Assembly: GCA_017656235.1 (NCBI GenBank)
Contig: JACDOF010000008.1
Coordinates: 1-64,000, forward strand
Source: Brevibacillus sp.
GTDB taxonomy: Bacteria > Bacillota > Bacilli > Brevibacillales > Brevibacillaceae
Length of the DNA stretch: 64,000 bases
Direction of reading: 5' to 3'
The notes under the pieces are model-generated. The model made no database searches and was not told the DNA's origin. It saw nothing but the letters and a program-made list of their open reading frames with translations. The translations under genes were made by a program, and so were the position numbers. Below are positions 1-8,951 of the stretch, one piece after another. How positions within the stretch are numbered: position 1 is the first letter of the stretch; each line of letters opens with the position of its first letter.

Positions 1-127
1 TCCTTTAGGTTTACTTTACCAGTTTGGTTGTTCGTAGAGAAGCCTAACAGTACACAAAATGTCACCAAAAAAACCATTTTTCCTACTCATCTCAGCAAGT
101 AAAAGCACTGGCAGTTTTTTGAGAACA

Positions 128-155
128 GCAAAAAACCCTTGATTTCTCAAGGGTT
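128..155 (-). terminator. Terminator of tRNA-Ala
   Basis: A 9-bp inverted repeat (AACCCTTGA / TCAAGGGTT, arms 134-142 and 147-155) has a 4-base loop and is followed on the minus strand by a T run. It lies just downstream of the tRNA on the same strand, so it reads as its intrinsic terminator. Confidence 0.8.
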
Positions 156-170
156 CTGGCGTTCGTTGTG

Positions 171-246
171 TGGTGGAGCATAGCGGGTTCGAACCGCTGA
201 CCTCTACACTGCCAGTGTAGCGCTCTCCCAGCTGAGCTAATGCCCC
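171..246 (-). tRNA. tRNA-Ala (anticodon GGC)
   Basis: The minus strand folds into a full cloverleaf of 73 bases plus an encoded CCA end. The acceptor stem GGGGCAT pairs with ATGCTCC and contains the G3:U70 wobble, the identity element of alanine tRNA. The anticodon arm is CTACA-CTGGCAG-TGTAG, giving anticodon GGC, and the T arm carries GGTTCGAACC. The discriminator base is A. The gene stands alone here, with its own terminator. Confidence 0.95.
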
Positions 247-510
247 GTGTTGTCCAACTTGTTCTTGCGGTGCCGACAAGGGTCATTTTAGCACATGTGT
301 GAGGACAAATGCAAGAGCAAATTTTAAAGAAACAGCAGAAAAAATTCCTCAATCATATATGCCCATGCCGACTTGCCCGCTGGGCGTCGGCGTCTGTGCA
401 AGGACTAGGAGCGGGAGAAAGAAGGCTGCCCCCATCCATGTTCTCCCACATTACTGACCCTTCCGGTACAGGCAGCCGCATCACTCCTCGGTCCCAGGCC
501 AGCCCGCGTT

Positions 511-753
511 CTACCCAAACAAAATGTCCATCACACTGCCCAACTGTCCCGCCTTTTTCCCGCTGAGGACATCAGGATTGTACACTTCCACATAGCCGCA
601 GTTGGTGCAGGATACAAACAAGTAGTGGTTGTGCTGGATGTCAAACAGCTTGCTCAAACCAGTTCCGGTCATGGCGACTTCCTTGGTGTGGCAATGTGTT
701 CCGCGGCATTTTGAACACGTAAAGTGCTTTTGAATCATGCTTTCGATGTCCAT
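511..753 (-). CDS. Zinc-ribbon nucleic-acid-binding-type protein
   Basis: Small 80-residue protein with two metal-binding pairs: CSKC (residues 13-16, followed by a further Cys/His cluster) and CTNC near residues 49-52. It ends in a hydrophobic tail typical of the predicted Zn-ribbon nucleic-acid-binding family (COG3478, YpzJ-like). The ATG at 753 is preceded by AAGGAGGG at good spacing. No partner gene is apparent: it stands between the tRNA and the OPT transporter. The binding role is known only as a family prediction. Confidence 0.7.
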   Translation of the reverse strand: MDIESMIQKHFTCSKCRGTHCHTKEVAMTGTGLSKLFDIQHNHYLFVSCTNCGYVEVYNPDVLSGKKAGQLGSVMDILFG

Positions 754-862
754 TCTGTAACCCTCCTTGAAATCATCTCCTTCTTTTCATACGGATGGAA
801 AGCGAAAACGTTTCAATGATCACCAGCATGTGCCATGTGCGCCTGGATCTTCACGACTCCCC

Positions 863-912
863 AAACAAAAAACACCAGCCTTGTCCCCGTTTGGCGACAA
901 CGGCTGGTGTTT
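863..912 (-). terminator. Terminator of the OPT transporter gene
   Basis: AACACCAGCC (871-880) pairs with GGCTGGTGTT (902-911), extended inward by TTGTC/GACAA. On the minus strand it is followed by a T-rich run. It lies about 15 bases past the OPT stop codon. Confidence 0.8.
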
Positions 913-927
913 GGGAAACGCTGTACG

Positions 928-2826
928 TTACGCCTGCTTCCGGTTTGCCATCACGTACAGAATCGCTGCCACGGCCAGGAAAGCGACCAGCGAGGCACCA
1001 GGCCCCATCCAGGTGCTTTCAGGCGGAGTAATGCCGACGGATACGGCGAGCGCGATGACGATTCCCATCAAGGCTTCCCCGGCAATGAAACCGGAGGCGA
1101 GCAGAATGCCGCGCTCCACTTTTTGGCTGCGCAGCGATTCGTTTTGTTCGCGCCGTTCGATGAGACCGCGCAGAATTCCCCCCAGCATGATCGGTGTGCT
1201 CAAGTGGATTGGCAGGTACAGACCGACGGCAAACGGCAGTGAACCGATGCCCATCAGTTCGACCAGGGCGGACATGGCCATGCCGATGAAGATGAGAGAC
1301 CACGGCAGGTCGCCGTTCATGATTCCCTCGACCACCATCATCATCAGGGTAGCCTGTGGCGCCGGCAGGTCCTTTGTGCCGAAGCCGTACACCTGATCCA
1401 ACAACGAGAGAATCAGGCCGATGGTCAAACTGGATACGATCACACCGTAAATCAAGGCGTACTGCTGGTACTTGGGTGTGGCCCCAACGAGGAAGGCCGT
1501 CTTCAGGTCCTGCGAAGTGTCACCAGCCATTGCGGCTGCGATGCAGATGACCGCGCCGATGGTGATGGCGGCGATCATACCGGTTTCTCCGCTGTAGGCC
1601 AGCATCTTCAAGACAAGCGAGATGATAATCAAGGCGGCGATGGTCATGCCTGACACCGGGTTGGAGGAACTGCCGACGATCCCGACAATTCGGGATGACA
1701 CCGTGACGAAGAAAAAGCCAAACAGCATCACCAGGAGCGCTCCGGGTATCCCGATGTTGATCGTGGGAACGAACGCCAGGACGGAGATCAGGATCAGCAC
1801 CAAGGCGATGATATACGGCGTGGGCATGTCCTGATCGGTACGCAGTACGGTTTGCCCGGCCTTCCCTCCGGTCGAGCGAAACCCTTTCAGCGCAATCGTA
1901 AACGAGGACATGATCGTCGACGACGCCTTAAACAGGCTGACGATTCCCCCGAAGGCGACGGCGCCGGCGCCGATGTAGCGCAGGTAGTTGCTCCAGATAT
2001 CCCAAAAGCCCAGCTCGCTGATGGGAGCGGTCGCCGGGAAGATGGGTTCAGGAGCGAATGAACCGAAGTAGCTGATCAGCGGAATCAGCCCCAACCAGCC
2101 CAACACGGCCCCGGCCAACATAAACCCGGCAATGCGCGGACCGATGATGAAGCCGACCCCCAGCAGGGAGGGCAGGGTATCCATCCCGACGGCTGCATTT
2201 TTAAAGCCGCGGATCGCGGTCTCGATTTCGGACGGGAAAGCTTTCAGACCGTCGGCAATGATCTTGAACAAGGCGCCGATTCCCAGACCGCTGAATACCA
2301 TCTTGGCCAGATTGCCGCCTTTTTCCCCGGCGATCAGTACCTCGGCACAGGCTGTCCCTTCCGGATAGGGCAGTGTCTTGTGTTCCTTGACGATCAGGGC
2401 CTTGCGAAGCGGAATCATCATGATGACGCCCAGGATACCACCGGACAGAGCAATTACGGCAATGGTGGACAGACTGGGATTCATCTGCCAGATAAACAAG
2501 GCCGGAATGGTAAAGATGACGCCAGCGGCCAGTGATTCTCCGACAGAGGTGATCGTCTGTACGGTGTTGTTTTCCAGAATCGAGTTGCGGCGCAGGATTC
2601 CCCTCAGGATCGCCATGGAGATGACGGCAGCGGGAATGGAGGCGCTGACGGTCATGCCGACGATCAGGCCCAGATAGGCGTTGGCCGCACCAAACAGAAT
2701 GGCCAGGACTCCCCCCAGGATGATTGCCGTCCAGGTGATTTCCGGCCGGTGTTCATGCGGTGGAACGTACGGTATGAACTCCTGTTGCTGTTTTCCGTTG
2801 TGACTGACTTGCTGTTGATCTGACAT
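928..2826 (-). CDS. OPT family oligopeptide transporter
   Basis: A 632-residue integral membrane protein with many hydrophobic segments throughout. It matches the oligopeptide transporter (OPT) superfamily, which moves peptides or metal-chelate compounds across the cytoplasmic membrane by secondary transport. The N-terminus is a short hydrophilic Gln-rich stretch; the first membrane segment (around residues 30-50) includes the family-type GAANAYLGL run, followed by a long array of glycine-rich helices. The length is normal for bacterial OPT proteins. The start ATG at 2826 has a modest AGGG site upstream. It has its own terminator and no operon partner. The substrate cannot be told from sequence. 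Confidence 0.88.
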   Translation of the reverse strand: MSDQQQVSHNGKQQQEFIPYVPPHEHRPEITWTAIILGGVLAILFGAANAYLGLIVGMTVSASIPAAVISMAILRGILRRNSILENNTVQTITSVGESLAAGVIFTIPALFIWQMNPSLSTIAVIALSGGILGVIMMIPLRKALIVKEHKTLPYPEGTACAEVLIAGEKGGNLAKMVFSGLGIGALFKIIADGLKAFPSEIETAIRGFKNAAVGMDTLPSLLGVGFIIGPRIAGFMLAGAVLGWLGLIPLISYFGSFAPEPIFPATAPISELGFWDIWSNYLRYIGAGAVAFGGIVSLFKASSTIMSSFTIALKGFRSTGGKAGQTVLRTDQDMPTPYIIALVLILISVLAFVPTINIGIPGALLVMLFGFFFVTVSSRIVGIVGSSSNPVSGMTIAALIIISLVLKMLAYSGETGMIAAITIGAVICIAAAMAGDTSQDLKTAFLVGATPKYQQYALIYGVIVSSLTIGLILSLLDQVYGFGTKDLPAPQATLMMMVVEGIMNGDLPWSLIFIGMAMSALVELMGIGSLPFAVGLYLPIHLSTPIMLGGILRGLIERREQNESLRSQKVERGILLASGFIAGEALMGIVIALAVSVGITPPESTWMGPGASLVAFLAVAAILYVMANRKQA

Positions 2827-3088
2827 AACATCCCTACTTTATTCATAATGTAATGTTGCTAAAAAGAAGAAGGAAGGTGTGCGCGTGCCTGGTTTATTTT
2901 CCCCACCCATAGCAAGGTATAACATAGGTTATTGTAAAAGAAAAATAAGAAAAATGTTAGCGAAAAATCTTTATTCGCAAAAGGAATAACTTTCGCAATC
3001 ATGCGAGATTGGACAAGAATGACAAAACACAAAACAGGCGCTCTTTTCTAACGGGACCTTGATGGCAAAAAAAAACGGTGAAAACGGA

Positions 3089-3490
3089 TCAGGTAAAGAA
3101 GTCTTTATCTGACCGTTCTCCCGGTTGGATGGATTTCTCATGAACCAGGTGTTTATCCTGAGCGCGAGAGGATGGCTGTGCAGGTTGAAAGCGCCCGCTG
3201 ATCAGCGAATCGACACATTCCTCCAGTTCCATCGAAATGTAGAGGTTCAGCTCCGGCACCCGGACGACAAACTTCCCTGTCAGGTATTTATACATAAGTT
3301 CTCCCGATGGCTGCAGCGGGTAAAGAACGAGGTCTCTCGTTTGTTTGGCAGCCAGTTGTTTGAACCGTCGCAGCACAAAAAACAGCTCGCCCCAGACCGG
3401 CAGATACGGTTTTCGCCGATACTGTTCCAGTACGTCCATCAGTTGTCTTGTCAATACAGCTTCTTCTTGTGAATCATAGCGGTTCACCAC
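3089..3490 (-). CDS. Hypothetical protein, 133 aa
   Basis: Soluble protein of 133 residues that I do not recognise. The start is GTG at 3490; an in-frame stop lies two codons upstream, so no longer form is possible. The ribosome site is weak. The middle (residues 35-95) mixes basic and hydrophobic segments and reads like a compact alpha/beta domain; the last 35 residues are polar and probably disordered. It has no signal peptide or membrane segment. It is divergent from the VOC-family gene. The intergenic stretch between it and the OPT gene (2827-3088) shows nothing I can name. Confidence 0.55.
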   Translation of the reverse strand: MVNRYDSQEEAVLTRQLMDVLEQYRRKPYLPVWGELFFVLRRFKQLAAKQTRDLVLYPLQPSGELMYKYLTGKFVVRVPELNLYISMELEECVDSLISGRFQPAQPSSRAQDKHLVHEKSIQPGERSDKDFFT

Positions 3491-3690
3491 GGATCACCAT
3501 GGGGTTTTTACCCCGAAAAGGAGGTGGGTAAACATGGAATGTGCTGGGGCCGCTTTCAGAAGATTGCCAGCTGTGATAGACTCGAAAGTGTTTGCAAAAA
3601 AGGAAGAATATTCAACACCGACGCGGGACCGGAGGAGGGAATGGGCGCCGAGGTGGGAGAGCCGCGAAGGGACAGAAGGAGGAAAGACAA

Positions 3691-4113
3691 ATGGGAGAAA
3701 AATGGTCGGAACAACTGCCGGTTGTACAGTTTCGGGTGGCTCGTCCGACAAATCAACTGGACAAGGTGATACAATTTTACCGTGATGGACTGGGACTTCG
3801 GCAAGTTGCGGCCTTTGAAGGGCATGACGGGTATGACGGTGTCATGTTTGGGCTGCCAGGCGTGGATTATCATCTGGAGTTTACCCAACACGTGGAAGGA
3901 AGTCCGTGCCCTGCTCCGACTCGTGACAATCTGCTGGTTTTTTACATTCCGGATCGGGAAAAGAGGGATGCGATTGTCGCCCGCCTGCAGGAAATGGGGT
4001 ATGGTCCGGTAGAACCGGAAAACCCGTACTGGCGTGAGCGCGGGGTGACGATCGAAGATCCCGACGGATGGCGGGTCGTTCTGATGAATACGTCCGGCTT
4101 GTCCGGAAAATAG
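3691..4113 (+). CDS. VOC (glyoxalase/bleomycin-resistance) family protein
   Basis: A 140-residue protein with the vicinal-oxygen-chelate fold: the N-terminal strand pattern PVVQFRVARP, then a helix carrying the IQFYRDGLGL motif, and a C-terminal copy ending in the typical VTIEDPDGWRVVL. Members are small metal-dependent enzymes or resistance proteins; the substrate here is unknown. The start is placed at ATG 3691 because GGAGGAAAG sits 7 bases upstream. A longer in-frame form would add an implausible Arg/Gly-rich leader. A strong terminator follows about 90 bases downstream. Confidence 0.82.
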   Translation: MGEKWSEQLPVVQFRVARPTNQLDKVIQFYRDGLGLRQVAAFEGHDGYDGVMFGLPGVDYHLEFTQHVEGSPCPAPTRDNLLVFYIPDREKRDAIVARLQEMGYGPVEPENPYWRERGVTIEDPDGWRVVLMNTSGLSGK

Positions 4114-4199
4114 CAATGAGGCGGGTACAAACGGGAGGGAGTGGTATGGGGCAGATGAGTGAAAATATCCGGCTGCACCGGCTTGTGTAAAAAGAACGT

Positions 4200-4236
4200 G
4201 ACCGCCCCCCGCATTTGCGGGAGTCGGTCTTTTTTC
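4200..4236. terminator. Terminator between convergent VOC and oxidoreductase genes
   Basis: The hairpin GACCG...CCCGC-ATTT-GCGGG...CGGTC (arms 4200-4212 and 4217-4229) is followed by TTTTTT on the plus strand. The minus-strand side has a shorter T run, so it may serve both convergent genes. Confidence 0.75.
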
Positions 4237-4257
4237 CTTGCAGATTTTTCACACCGG

Positions 4258-5256
4258 TCAAAAACGTTCATTAACCAGCGTCACCTTGCCAATCGCCTTT
4301 CCTGATTCCAGATGACGGTGGGCTTCTGCCACCTGATCAAAGGTGAAGGTGTACGGATCGAGCAGGGGACGCAGCTTCCCTTCTTCCACAATCCGGCTTG
4401 CCTGGGCCAAAATCTGGCCGTGACGGTGGCGGTTGACCTGATGCAGAAGCGGGATCAGCATAAAGACGACGTGCAGACTGAGTCCTTTGGCGTGCAGCGG
4501 GCTTAAATCGTGTGTCGAGCGGGCCGCAATGGTGACGACCCTTCCGTTTATTTTGGCTGCGGCAAAGGAACGATCCAGGTTGTCGCCGCCAACTGTGTCA
4601 AAGACAAGGTCAAACCCCTTTCCTCCGGTTAGCGCCTCCACGTATTCCGCTACTTCCTGCTCCCGATAAGGAATCACATGGTCTGCTCCCATATCGCGGG
4701 CGACAGCCAGTTTCTCCTCTGTCGACCCCGTTACCGAAACAGTCGCCCCTGCCCATTTGGCAAGCTGGAGCGCGACATGGCCAACCCCTCCGGCAGCGCC
4801 GTGCACCAGGACGTGCTCCCCTGGACTTACCTTGGCGCGCTCGAACAGACCTTCCCAGGCGGTGATGGTCACCAGCGGCAGCGCTGCCGCTTCCTGCATG
4901 GTGAGTCCGCGGGGTTTGTGCGCAACCAATCGGGCATCAGCCAACATGTAGTCAGCCAGTGCCCCACCTGTACCCTTGACTCCGCCGGCGCAGGCGTAGA
5001 CTTCATCACCCGGTTGAAAAGCGGTTACGCCTTCGCCCACTTCTTCCACGACACCGGCCACGTCACCGTGCAGGACGGCAGGAAGCTCAGGGGCTATCCC
5101 GGCCAGGACACCCTTGCGGATTTTGGTGTCCACCGGGTTGACGCTAGTGGCCGCCACGCGAATCAAGACATGTCCGGGAATCACCCGAGGTCGCGGCAGG
5201 TCGGCAGGTTCAAAGACTGAGGGGTCTCCAAATGAATGGATCACGTGAGCTTTCAC
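4258..5256 (-). CDS. Zinc-free quinone oxidoreductase (MDR family, zeta-crystallin type)
   Basis: A 332-residue medium-chain dehydrogenase/reductase. The N-terminal GroES-like domain (about 1-120) has the NPVDTKIRKG motif. The Rossmann domain (about 125-265) carries the NADPH-binding VHGAAGGVGHVALQLAKWAG-type glycine motif. The structural zinc cysteines of alcohol dehydrogenases are absent, which favours NADPH:quinone or enone reductase activity in the cytoplasm. The start is GTG at 5256, with AAGGAGGA 7 bases upstream. It is a single gene, convergent with the VOC gene. The physiological substrate is not predictable. Confidence 0.85.
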   Translation of the reverse strand: MKAHVIHSFGDPSVFEPADLPRPRVIPGHVLIRVAATSVNPVDTKIRKGVLAGIAPELPAVLHGDVAGVVEEVGEGVTAFQPGDEVYACAGGVKGTGGALADYMLADARLVAHKPRGLTMQEAAALPLVTITAWEGLFERAKVSPGEHVLVHGAAGGVGHVALQLAKWAGATVSVTGSTEEKLAVARDMGADHVIPYREQEVAEYVEALTGGKGFDLVFDTVGGDNLDRSFAAAKINGRVVTIAARSTHDLSPLHAKGLSLHVVFMLIPLLHQVNRHRHGQILAQASRIVEEGKLRPLLDPYTFTFDQVAEAHRHLESGKAIGKVTLVNERF

Positions 5257-5590
5257 AATTCGTTCCTCCTTGCTTCCATCGTTCCCTTTCTTCAGTCCCT
5301 ATTGTAGAGTATCCTGGCCCAGAGCGAAAAGGACTGTGTGTGCCTTGTGCAGAAAACGCTGTCATGATGGGGAATGCAGACGACGTGTCTATTGATTATT
5401 CTACCATTTTCTTCCTTAGCGAATTTTACGATTTTTTTATCATGAAAGCCTTGGGTCGAAAATATGGATATATCGTATGATAAAAAGAGGCAGACCAATT
5501 CGGTCTGCCGCAGGCGGCGCTGTGGGACGGAAGCAATTGGGCCGTGCTGTTCCATCGCTTTTCGGCACCGGCGATGGGGGGACGGGTGGG
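5257..5590. other. Intergenic region with one minus-strand terminator
   Basis: A 334-base gap upstream of the oxidoreductase and downstream of the small membrane-protein gene. Apart from the terminator at 5481-5509 I see no coding or structured element in it. It presumably holds the oxidoreductase promoter. Confidence 0.4.
5481..5509 (-). terminator. Terminator of the small membrane-protein gene
   Basis: An 8-bp perfect stem GGCAGACC / GGTCTGCC (5489-5496 and 5502-5509), with an A run at 5482-5486 that reads as a T run on the minus strand. It ends transcription coming from the 46-codon gene about 80 bases upstream. Confidence 0.75.
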
Positions 5591-5731
5591 TTACGGACGT
5601 TTTTTTACCCGTGTCCAGCTTTTCATCAGGCGCTTTTTTATCCGGTTGTACAGTTGGCTCCCATTTTTCTGTACAGCGGGATAGTGAATGAGCAGCGTGA
5701 TGAGGAGAATCAGAAACTCATAGAGTCTCAT
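5591..5731 (-). CDS. Small membrane protein, 46 aa
   Basis: A short gene supported by an excellent ribosome site (CCAGGAGGTGAG, 5 bases before ATG 5731) and a downstream terminator. The product has one hydrophobic helix (about residues 4-18, FLILLITLLI) followed by a strongly basic tail rich in Lys and Arg. It could be a small regulatory membrane peptide, a toxin-like peptide, or the conserved N-terminal stub of a larger membrane enzyme. A longer upstream in-frame start at 5800 lacks a ribosome site. I do not recognise the family. Confidence 0.55.
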   Translation of the reverse strand: MRLYEFLILLITLLIHYPAVQKNGSQLYNRIKKRLMKSWTRVKKRP

Positions 5732-5984
5732 GTTGCTCACCTCCTGGCTTCTTGCCCACAGCATCCCGTCAGTACATCTTATTCGTTTACATAAATTCAC
5801 ATTCGTAACTTTTTTGTCGAGCAGAAAGAAAGTCGTGAAGAATTTTCATCACAACCGACGAAATGTACATAATACAGGCATGATCATGGAGGACATGTCC
5901 CTATCTGTCGATAAAACGTGATACAATCAGGGAGGGAACAGCCTAAACAACAAGAGCAGGGGAAAAGAGAGGGTTTACGAACTG

Positions 5985-6521
5985 ATGAGAATCGTACTGT
6001 ATCTGTTGGTTATCGTGGCGGCCAACGTGATCACGGCCGCTTTTCCGCCGATACAGGTCTGGTGGTTTTTGGTGCCGACCGGTTCGTTTTTAATCGGTGT
6101 TACGTTTATACTGCGCGATTTGGTCCAAATGCGTTATGGAAAAAAGACAGCGTATCTGGCGATAGGCTCCGCTTTGATCGTGTCTGCGTTCAGCTCGTAC
6201 GCACTGGGCGATCCGCTGGCGATCACGTTTGCTTCGGCCGTTTCATTCCTCGTTTCGGAAGCGGCGGATACAGAAATCTACTCCCGGTTGAAGCGTTCGC
6301 TGGCCAAGCGGGTATTTTGGAGCGGTACAATCGGTGGATCACTGGACAGCGTGATCTTTGTGGTTTTGGGCATTTCGCCAATCGGGGCCGGGTTTGTTCC
6401 ATGGGAGGCGGTGCCGCTGACGGTGGCGGGTCAGATCATGGTCAAGGTGCTGATGCAAAGCTGCGGCGCACTGGTGCTCAGTCAGTTGGGCTCGCTTCGT
6501 GTGAGGGGGAATGAAACATAG
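5985..6521 (+). CDS. VUT family (YhhQ/queuosine-precursor-type) transporter
   Basis: A 178-residue membrane protein with five to six hydrophobic helices. It matches the VUT/DUF165 family, whose characterised members import queuosine precursors such as preQ0 or preQ1. Family-like segments include GVTFILRDLVQMRYGKK after the second helix and the FASAVSFLVSEAADTEIYSRLK stretch with its acidic pair. No preQ1 riboswitch is recognisable upstream. The ribosome site GAGAGGG is rather distant from ATG 5985. A TACAAT box at 5922-5927 could be its -10. A strong terminator follows. Confidence 0.75.
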   Translation: MRIVLYLLVIVAANVITAAFPPIQVWWFLVPTGSFLIGVTFILRDLVQMRYGKKTAYLAIGSALIVSAFSSYALGDPLAITFASAVSFLVSEAADTEIYSRLKRSLAKRVFWSGTIGGSLDSVIFVVLGISPIGAGFVPWEAVPLTVAGQIMVKVLMQSCGALVLSQLGSLRVRGNET

Positions 6522-6545
6522 CGGAGGAAGAGGTTTCCCCCGCTC

Positions 6546-6588
6546 AACTGCCGGGTCTTGTCCCTGTCAGGGATGACCCGGCAGTTTT
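6546..6588 (+). terminator. Terminator of the VUT transporter gene
   Basis: A 12-bp stem AACTGCCGGGTC / GACCCGGCAGTT (6546-6557, 6575-6586) with an inner TCCCTG/CAGGGA hairpin, followed by TTTTT. It lies 25 bases past the stop codon. Confidence 0.9.
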
Positions 6589-6618
6589 TGTGCAGAGTTC
6601 GGGGGGTATTGGGGTGTA

Positions 6619-6918
6619 TTAATGCAGGGATTGCTGTACAATCTCTACCTGTCCTTTCAGGTTGATCGGTTTGTCTATGCGGTGGTCGATCTGAATGTTG
6701 GTGACCACGCGGTTTACCCCATTGGCCAGAGCGTTTTGATGAATCTGTTTGGCAGCTTCCATCAATTGATCCAGCTCTCCTTCCATAATGGTCGCTGTCG
6801 GGGTAATCTGATACTTCAGTCCTTGCTGCTCAAGGAAACGTACAGCCTCGGTAACAGCCGAACTAAAACTGGCTGTGTTGGTCCCGACGGGTACAACACT
6901 GATTTCCAGCAACGGCAA
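6619..6918 (-). CDS. MTH1187 family thiamine-binding protein (DUF77)
   Basis: A 99-residue cytoplasmic protein with a ferredoxin-like fold pattern: beta strand LLEISVVPVG, a helix with AVRFLEQQGLKY, the strand QITPTATIMEG, then a helix and strand with RVVTNIQIDHRID. This is the MTH1187/YqgV family, whose structures bind thiamine or similar small molecules. The start is TTG at 6918, with AGGAGAG about 10 bases upstream. It lies 71 bases downstream of hemAT on the same strand. No thiamine riboswitch is visible nearby, so the ligand is inferred from the family only. Confidence 0.8.
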   Translation of the reverse strand: MPLLEISVVPVGTNTASFSSAVTEAVRFLEQQGLKYQITPTATIMEGELDQLMEAAKQIHQNALANGVNRVVTNIQIDHRIDKPINLKGQVEIVQQSLH

Positions 6919-6989
6919 TGTGGATCACTCTCCTGATCAATCATATTGGTTGGCAGTTTCCCCTGATAGCTTCCCCCACATGCCATTCT

Positions 6990-8354
6990 TTATGCCCGAC
7001 TCGACGTACCTGCTGCCGCTTCTCCCGCGTTTGCCGTGTTATGAAGGGTTTCCGCTGATGCGGATACTTTTTGTGTTGCACTTCCAATCTCCTCAATTAC
7101 TTTGACCAACTCGCTCATCTGCTGCTCCACTCCCTGAATGTTGGCCAGACTGCTTTCCATCGATTCAGCGATGTGGTCAAACGCTTCCCGTGCGGTTTGC
7201 GACTCTTCCCGTGCGGTTTGGACGTTTTCCTGTACGCTCAGAATCGCTTTTACCACTTCGGCCGTGAAGTGTGAAGAAAGTGAGATCAAATCGGTGATTT
7301 GCTTCACCGAGTCTTTGGTTTGTTCCGAAAGTTTGCGCACTTCGTCGGAGACAACGGCAAACCCTCGTCCGTATTCTCCCGCTCTCGCTGCTTCGATGGC
7401 GGAGTTGAGTGCCAGCAGATTGGTCTGCTCGGCGATGTCCTTTACGATATCAATGACCTGCTTGATTTTATTGGAAGAATCAGCAAGCCTGTTTGCCGTT
7501 TCCTCCATCCGTACCATCTTTTCGTGGATGGAAGAAATGCGCTGTTCCAACTCGATTACCCGTGTTTGGCTGTTTCTTGCCAAAACCTGTGCCCCTCGTG
7601 ACTTTTCAGAACTGTCGCGAACGGCCTTGTTTACTTCGACGCTGCTGGCGACCAGTTCCTGTACAGAAGCGTTGGTCTGTTCCGTCAGAGCGACCAGGTC
7701 TTCGCTGAACGCTGCGATTTTTGCCTGCAGTTCCTCTTTGGCCCGGTACTGTTCTTCTCGCCACCGGATGTTTTCATTTTCATAGAGCTCCAGCACGATT
7801 TGCTGCTCGAAGTTGATCACCTTGGCTACCATGGCCGTGAGTTGAAACAGTTCTTCCTTGCTGGAAAAGTGGGTGTACAACACTTTCAGGATGGCGAGCT
7901 GCAGGTTTTGAAAGGCGCCCAGGTACCATTTCGGTTCCAGGCCGATACGCACGTGGATATGGGCCACGTTGATTCGTTTTTGCAGGTACTTTTCGTCATA
8001 AGTGCCTCCAAACATTTCGATCAAATGGGTGGAGAGGGTCTGTTTCAGCCGCTCGACGGTGCTGTGATCCTCAATCATCTTTTTGAGTGCGTCAACAGCT
8101 AGTACTTTATCGTAGAAAAACGAGACGATTTCGGCGATGTGCTGGATCAACAAGGGCTGAAGCTTTTTGGAGAGCTGGAGTTCCTCTTTGGTCAGCTCGA
8201 TCATGGACATCTGTTTTGCGATGTCGCCGTAACCATCCAGGTCGATTGTCACCTGTTCTTCTTTTGCGCTGCGAAGAAAATCGGACAGATCGTCGGACGA
8301 CTTCCTGGGAGTACGAATGAATCCGGCCAGTTTGCGAAAGGGACATGCTGCCAT
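6990..8354 (-). CDS. hemAT: Heme-based aerotaxis transducer (globin-coupled chemoreceptor)
   Basis: A soluble chemoreceptor of 454 residues that senses oxygen and signals through CheA/CheW. The N-terminal globin-coupled sensor domain (about 35-190) has a distal Tyr (Y81 in SFFYDKV) and the proximal His (H134 in HVRIGL); these correspond to Tyr70 and His123 of Bacillus subtilis HemAT. The C-terminal methyl-accepting domain carries the canonical hairpin [19 protein letters not shown]...[13 protein letters not shown]. There are no membrane segments, as usual for HemAT. The start is placed at ATG 8354, ten bases after AAAGGAG; the TTG at 8363 is too close to that site. Confidence 0.93.
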   Translation of the reverse strand: MAACPFRKLAGFIRTPRKSSDDLSDFLRSAKEEQVTIDLDGYGDIAKQMSMIELTKEELQLSKKLQPLLIQHIAEIVSFFYDKVLAVDALKKMIEDHSTVERLKQTLSTHLIEMFGGTYDEKYLQKRINVAHIHVRIGLEPKWYLGAFQNLQLAILKVLYTHFSSKEELFQLTAMVAKVINFEQQIVLELYENENIRWREEQYRAKEELQAKIAAFSEDLVALTEQTNASVQELVASSVEVNKAVRDSSEKSRGAQVLARNSQTRVIELEQRISSIHEKMVRMEETANRLADSSNKIKQVIDIVKDIAEQTNLLALNSAIEAARAGEYGRGFAVVSDEVRKLSEQTKDSVKQITDLISLSSHFTAEVVKAILSVQENVQTAREESQTAREAFDHIAESMESSLANIQGVEQQMSELVKVIEEIGSATQKVSASAETLHNTANAGEAAAGTSSRA

Positions 8355-8518
8355 CTGTTCCAATCTCCTTTTATCTGTGATGTGTTGTACGTGATGAATG
8401 GATGACTGCCTTACATTCGATCACTCTACCCTATTACCCTCATAACAGGCGTGACCAAACTCGTTTCCTGTGGATGGCACCCTGAACCGTATGTTAGCGT
8501 TAACGGGCAGGCCGGAAC

Positions 8519-8548
8519 TTGACAAGAGGCAGCACTGAATTTTACTAT
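8519..8548 (+). promoter_or_regulatory. Sigma-A promoter of the zinc-efflux operon
   Basis: TTGACA (8519-8524) and TACTAT (8543-8548) are separated by 18 bases. The expected start point falls at or just before the ArsR-type operator, so binding there would block transcription. Confidence 0.6.
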
Positions 8549-8557
8549 TTATATGTA

Positions 8558-8575
8558 TATGAGCATATGTTCATA
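8558..8575 (+). promoter_or_regulatory. ArsR/SmtB-type operator
   Basis: The near-perfect 18-bp palindrome TATGAGCATATGTTCATA (one mismatch between arms) has the classic TATGAAC-AT-ATGTTCATA form of metal-sensing ArsR family operators. It lies between the promoter and the regulator gene, consistent with autoregulation relieved by zinc. Confidence 0.75.
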
Positions 8576-8628
8576 CAAACTAATATAAAAAACTGTACAG
8601 TGACAAACGATTGGATGTGGGGAACACG

Positions 8629-8940
8629 ATGAAGAATACGAACGAACATGCGGGCCTGCCGCCGGAAACGGTGCAGGAAGTGGCCTTGATTTTCAAGGCG
8701 CTGGCTGATCCCACCCGGATCAGGATTTTGTACCTGTTGTCCCAGAAAGCATGCACGGTTACGCACATCACAGAGGTCCTGGGACTGTCCCAGTCCGCTG
8801 TCTCTCATCAACTGAGCTTCCTGCGCAACCTCCGTCTCGTCACCTACCGGAGAGTGGGAAACACCTTTGTCTACACGTGTGACGATGACCACGTGATTAC
8901 CCTGCTCCGTCAGACGATTGATCACGTCCAGCATTCATAA
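8629..8940 (+). CDS. czrA: ArsR-family zinc-responsive repressor (CzrA/SmtB-like)
   Basis: A 103-residue winged-helix repressor. The helix-turn-helix spans about residues 44-66 (THITEVLGLSQSAVSHQLSF). The alpha-5 metal site is intact: D86, H88, H99 and H102 match the D-x-H...H-x2-H ligand set of the zinc sensor CzrA. This supports zinc or cobalt sensing rather than arsenic, since the alpha-3 Cys site is missing. The start is ATG 8629 with GGGGA 5 bases upstream; TTG 8611 lacks a site. An operator lies upstream and the cognate CDF pump lies 11 bases downstream. Confidence 0.85.
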   Translation: MKNTNEHAGLPPETVQEVALIFKALADPTRIRILYLLSQKACTVTHITEVLGLSQSAVSHQLSFLRNLRLVTYRRVGNTFVYTCDDDHVITLLRQTIDHVQHS

Positions 8941-8951
8941 GGAGGATTGGC

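Noticed and set aside
3592-3690. Longer start for the VOC protein
   Set aside because: It would add a 33-residue Arg/Gly-rich leader with no family match; ATG 3691 has its own ribosome site.
5860-5985. Possible preQ1 riboswitch ahead of the VUT transporter
   Set aside because: The conserved preQ1-I core and A-rich tail are not present in the leader.
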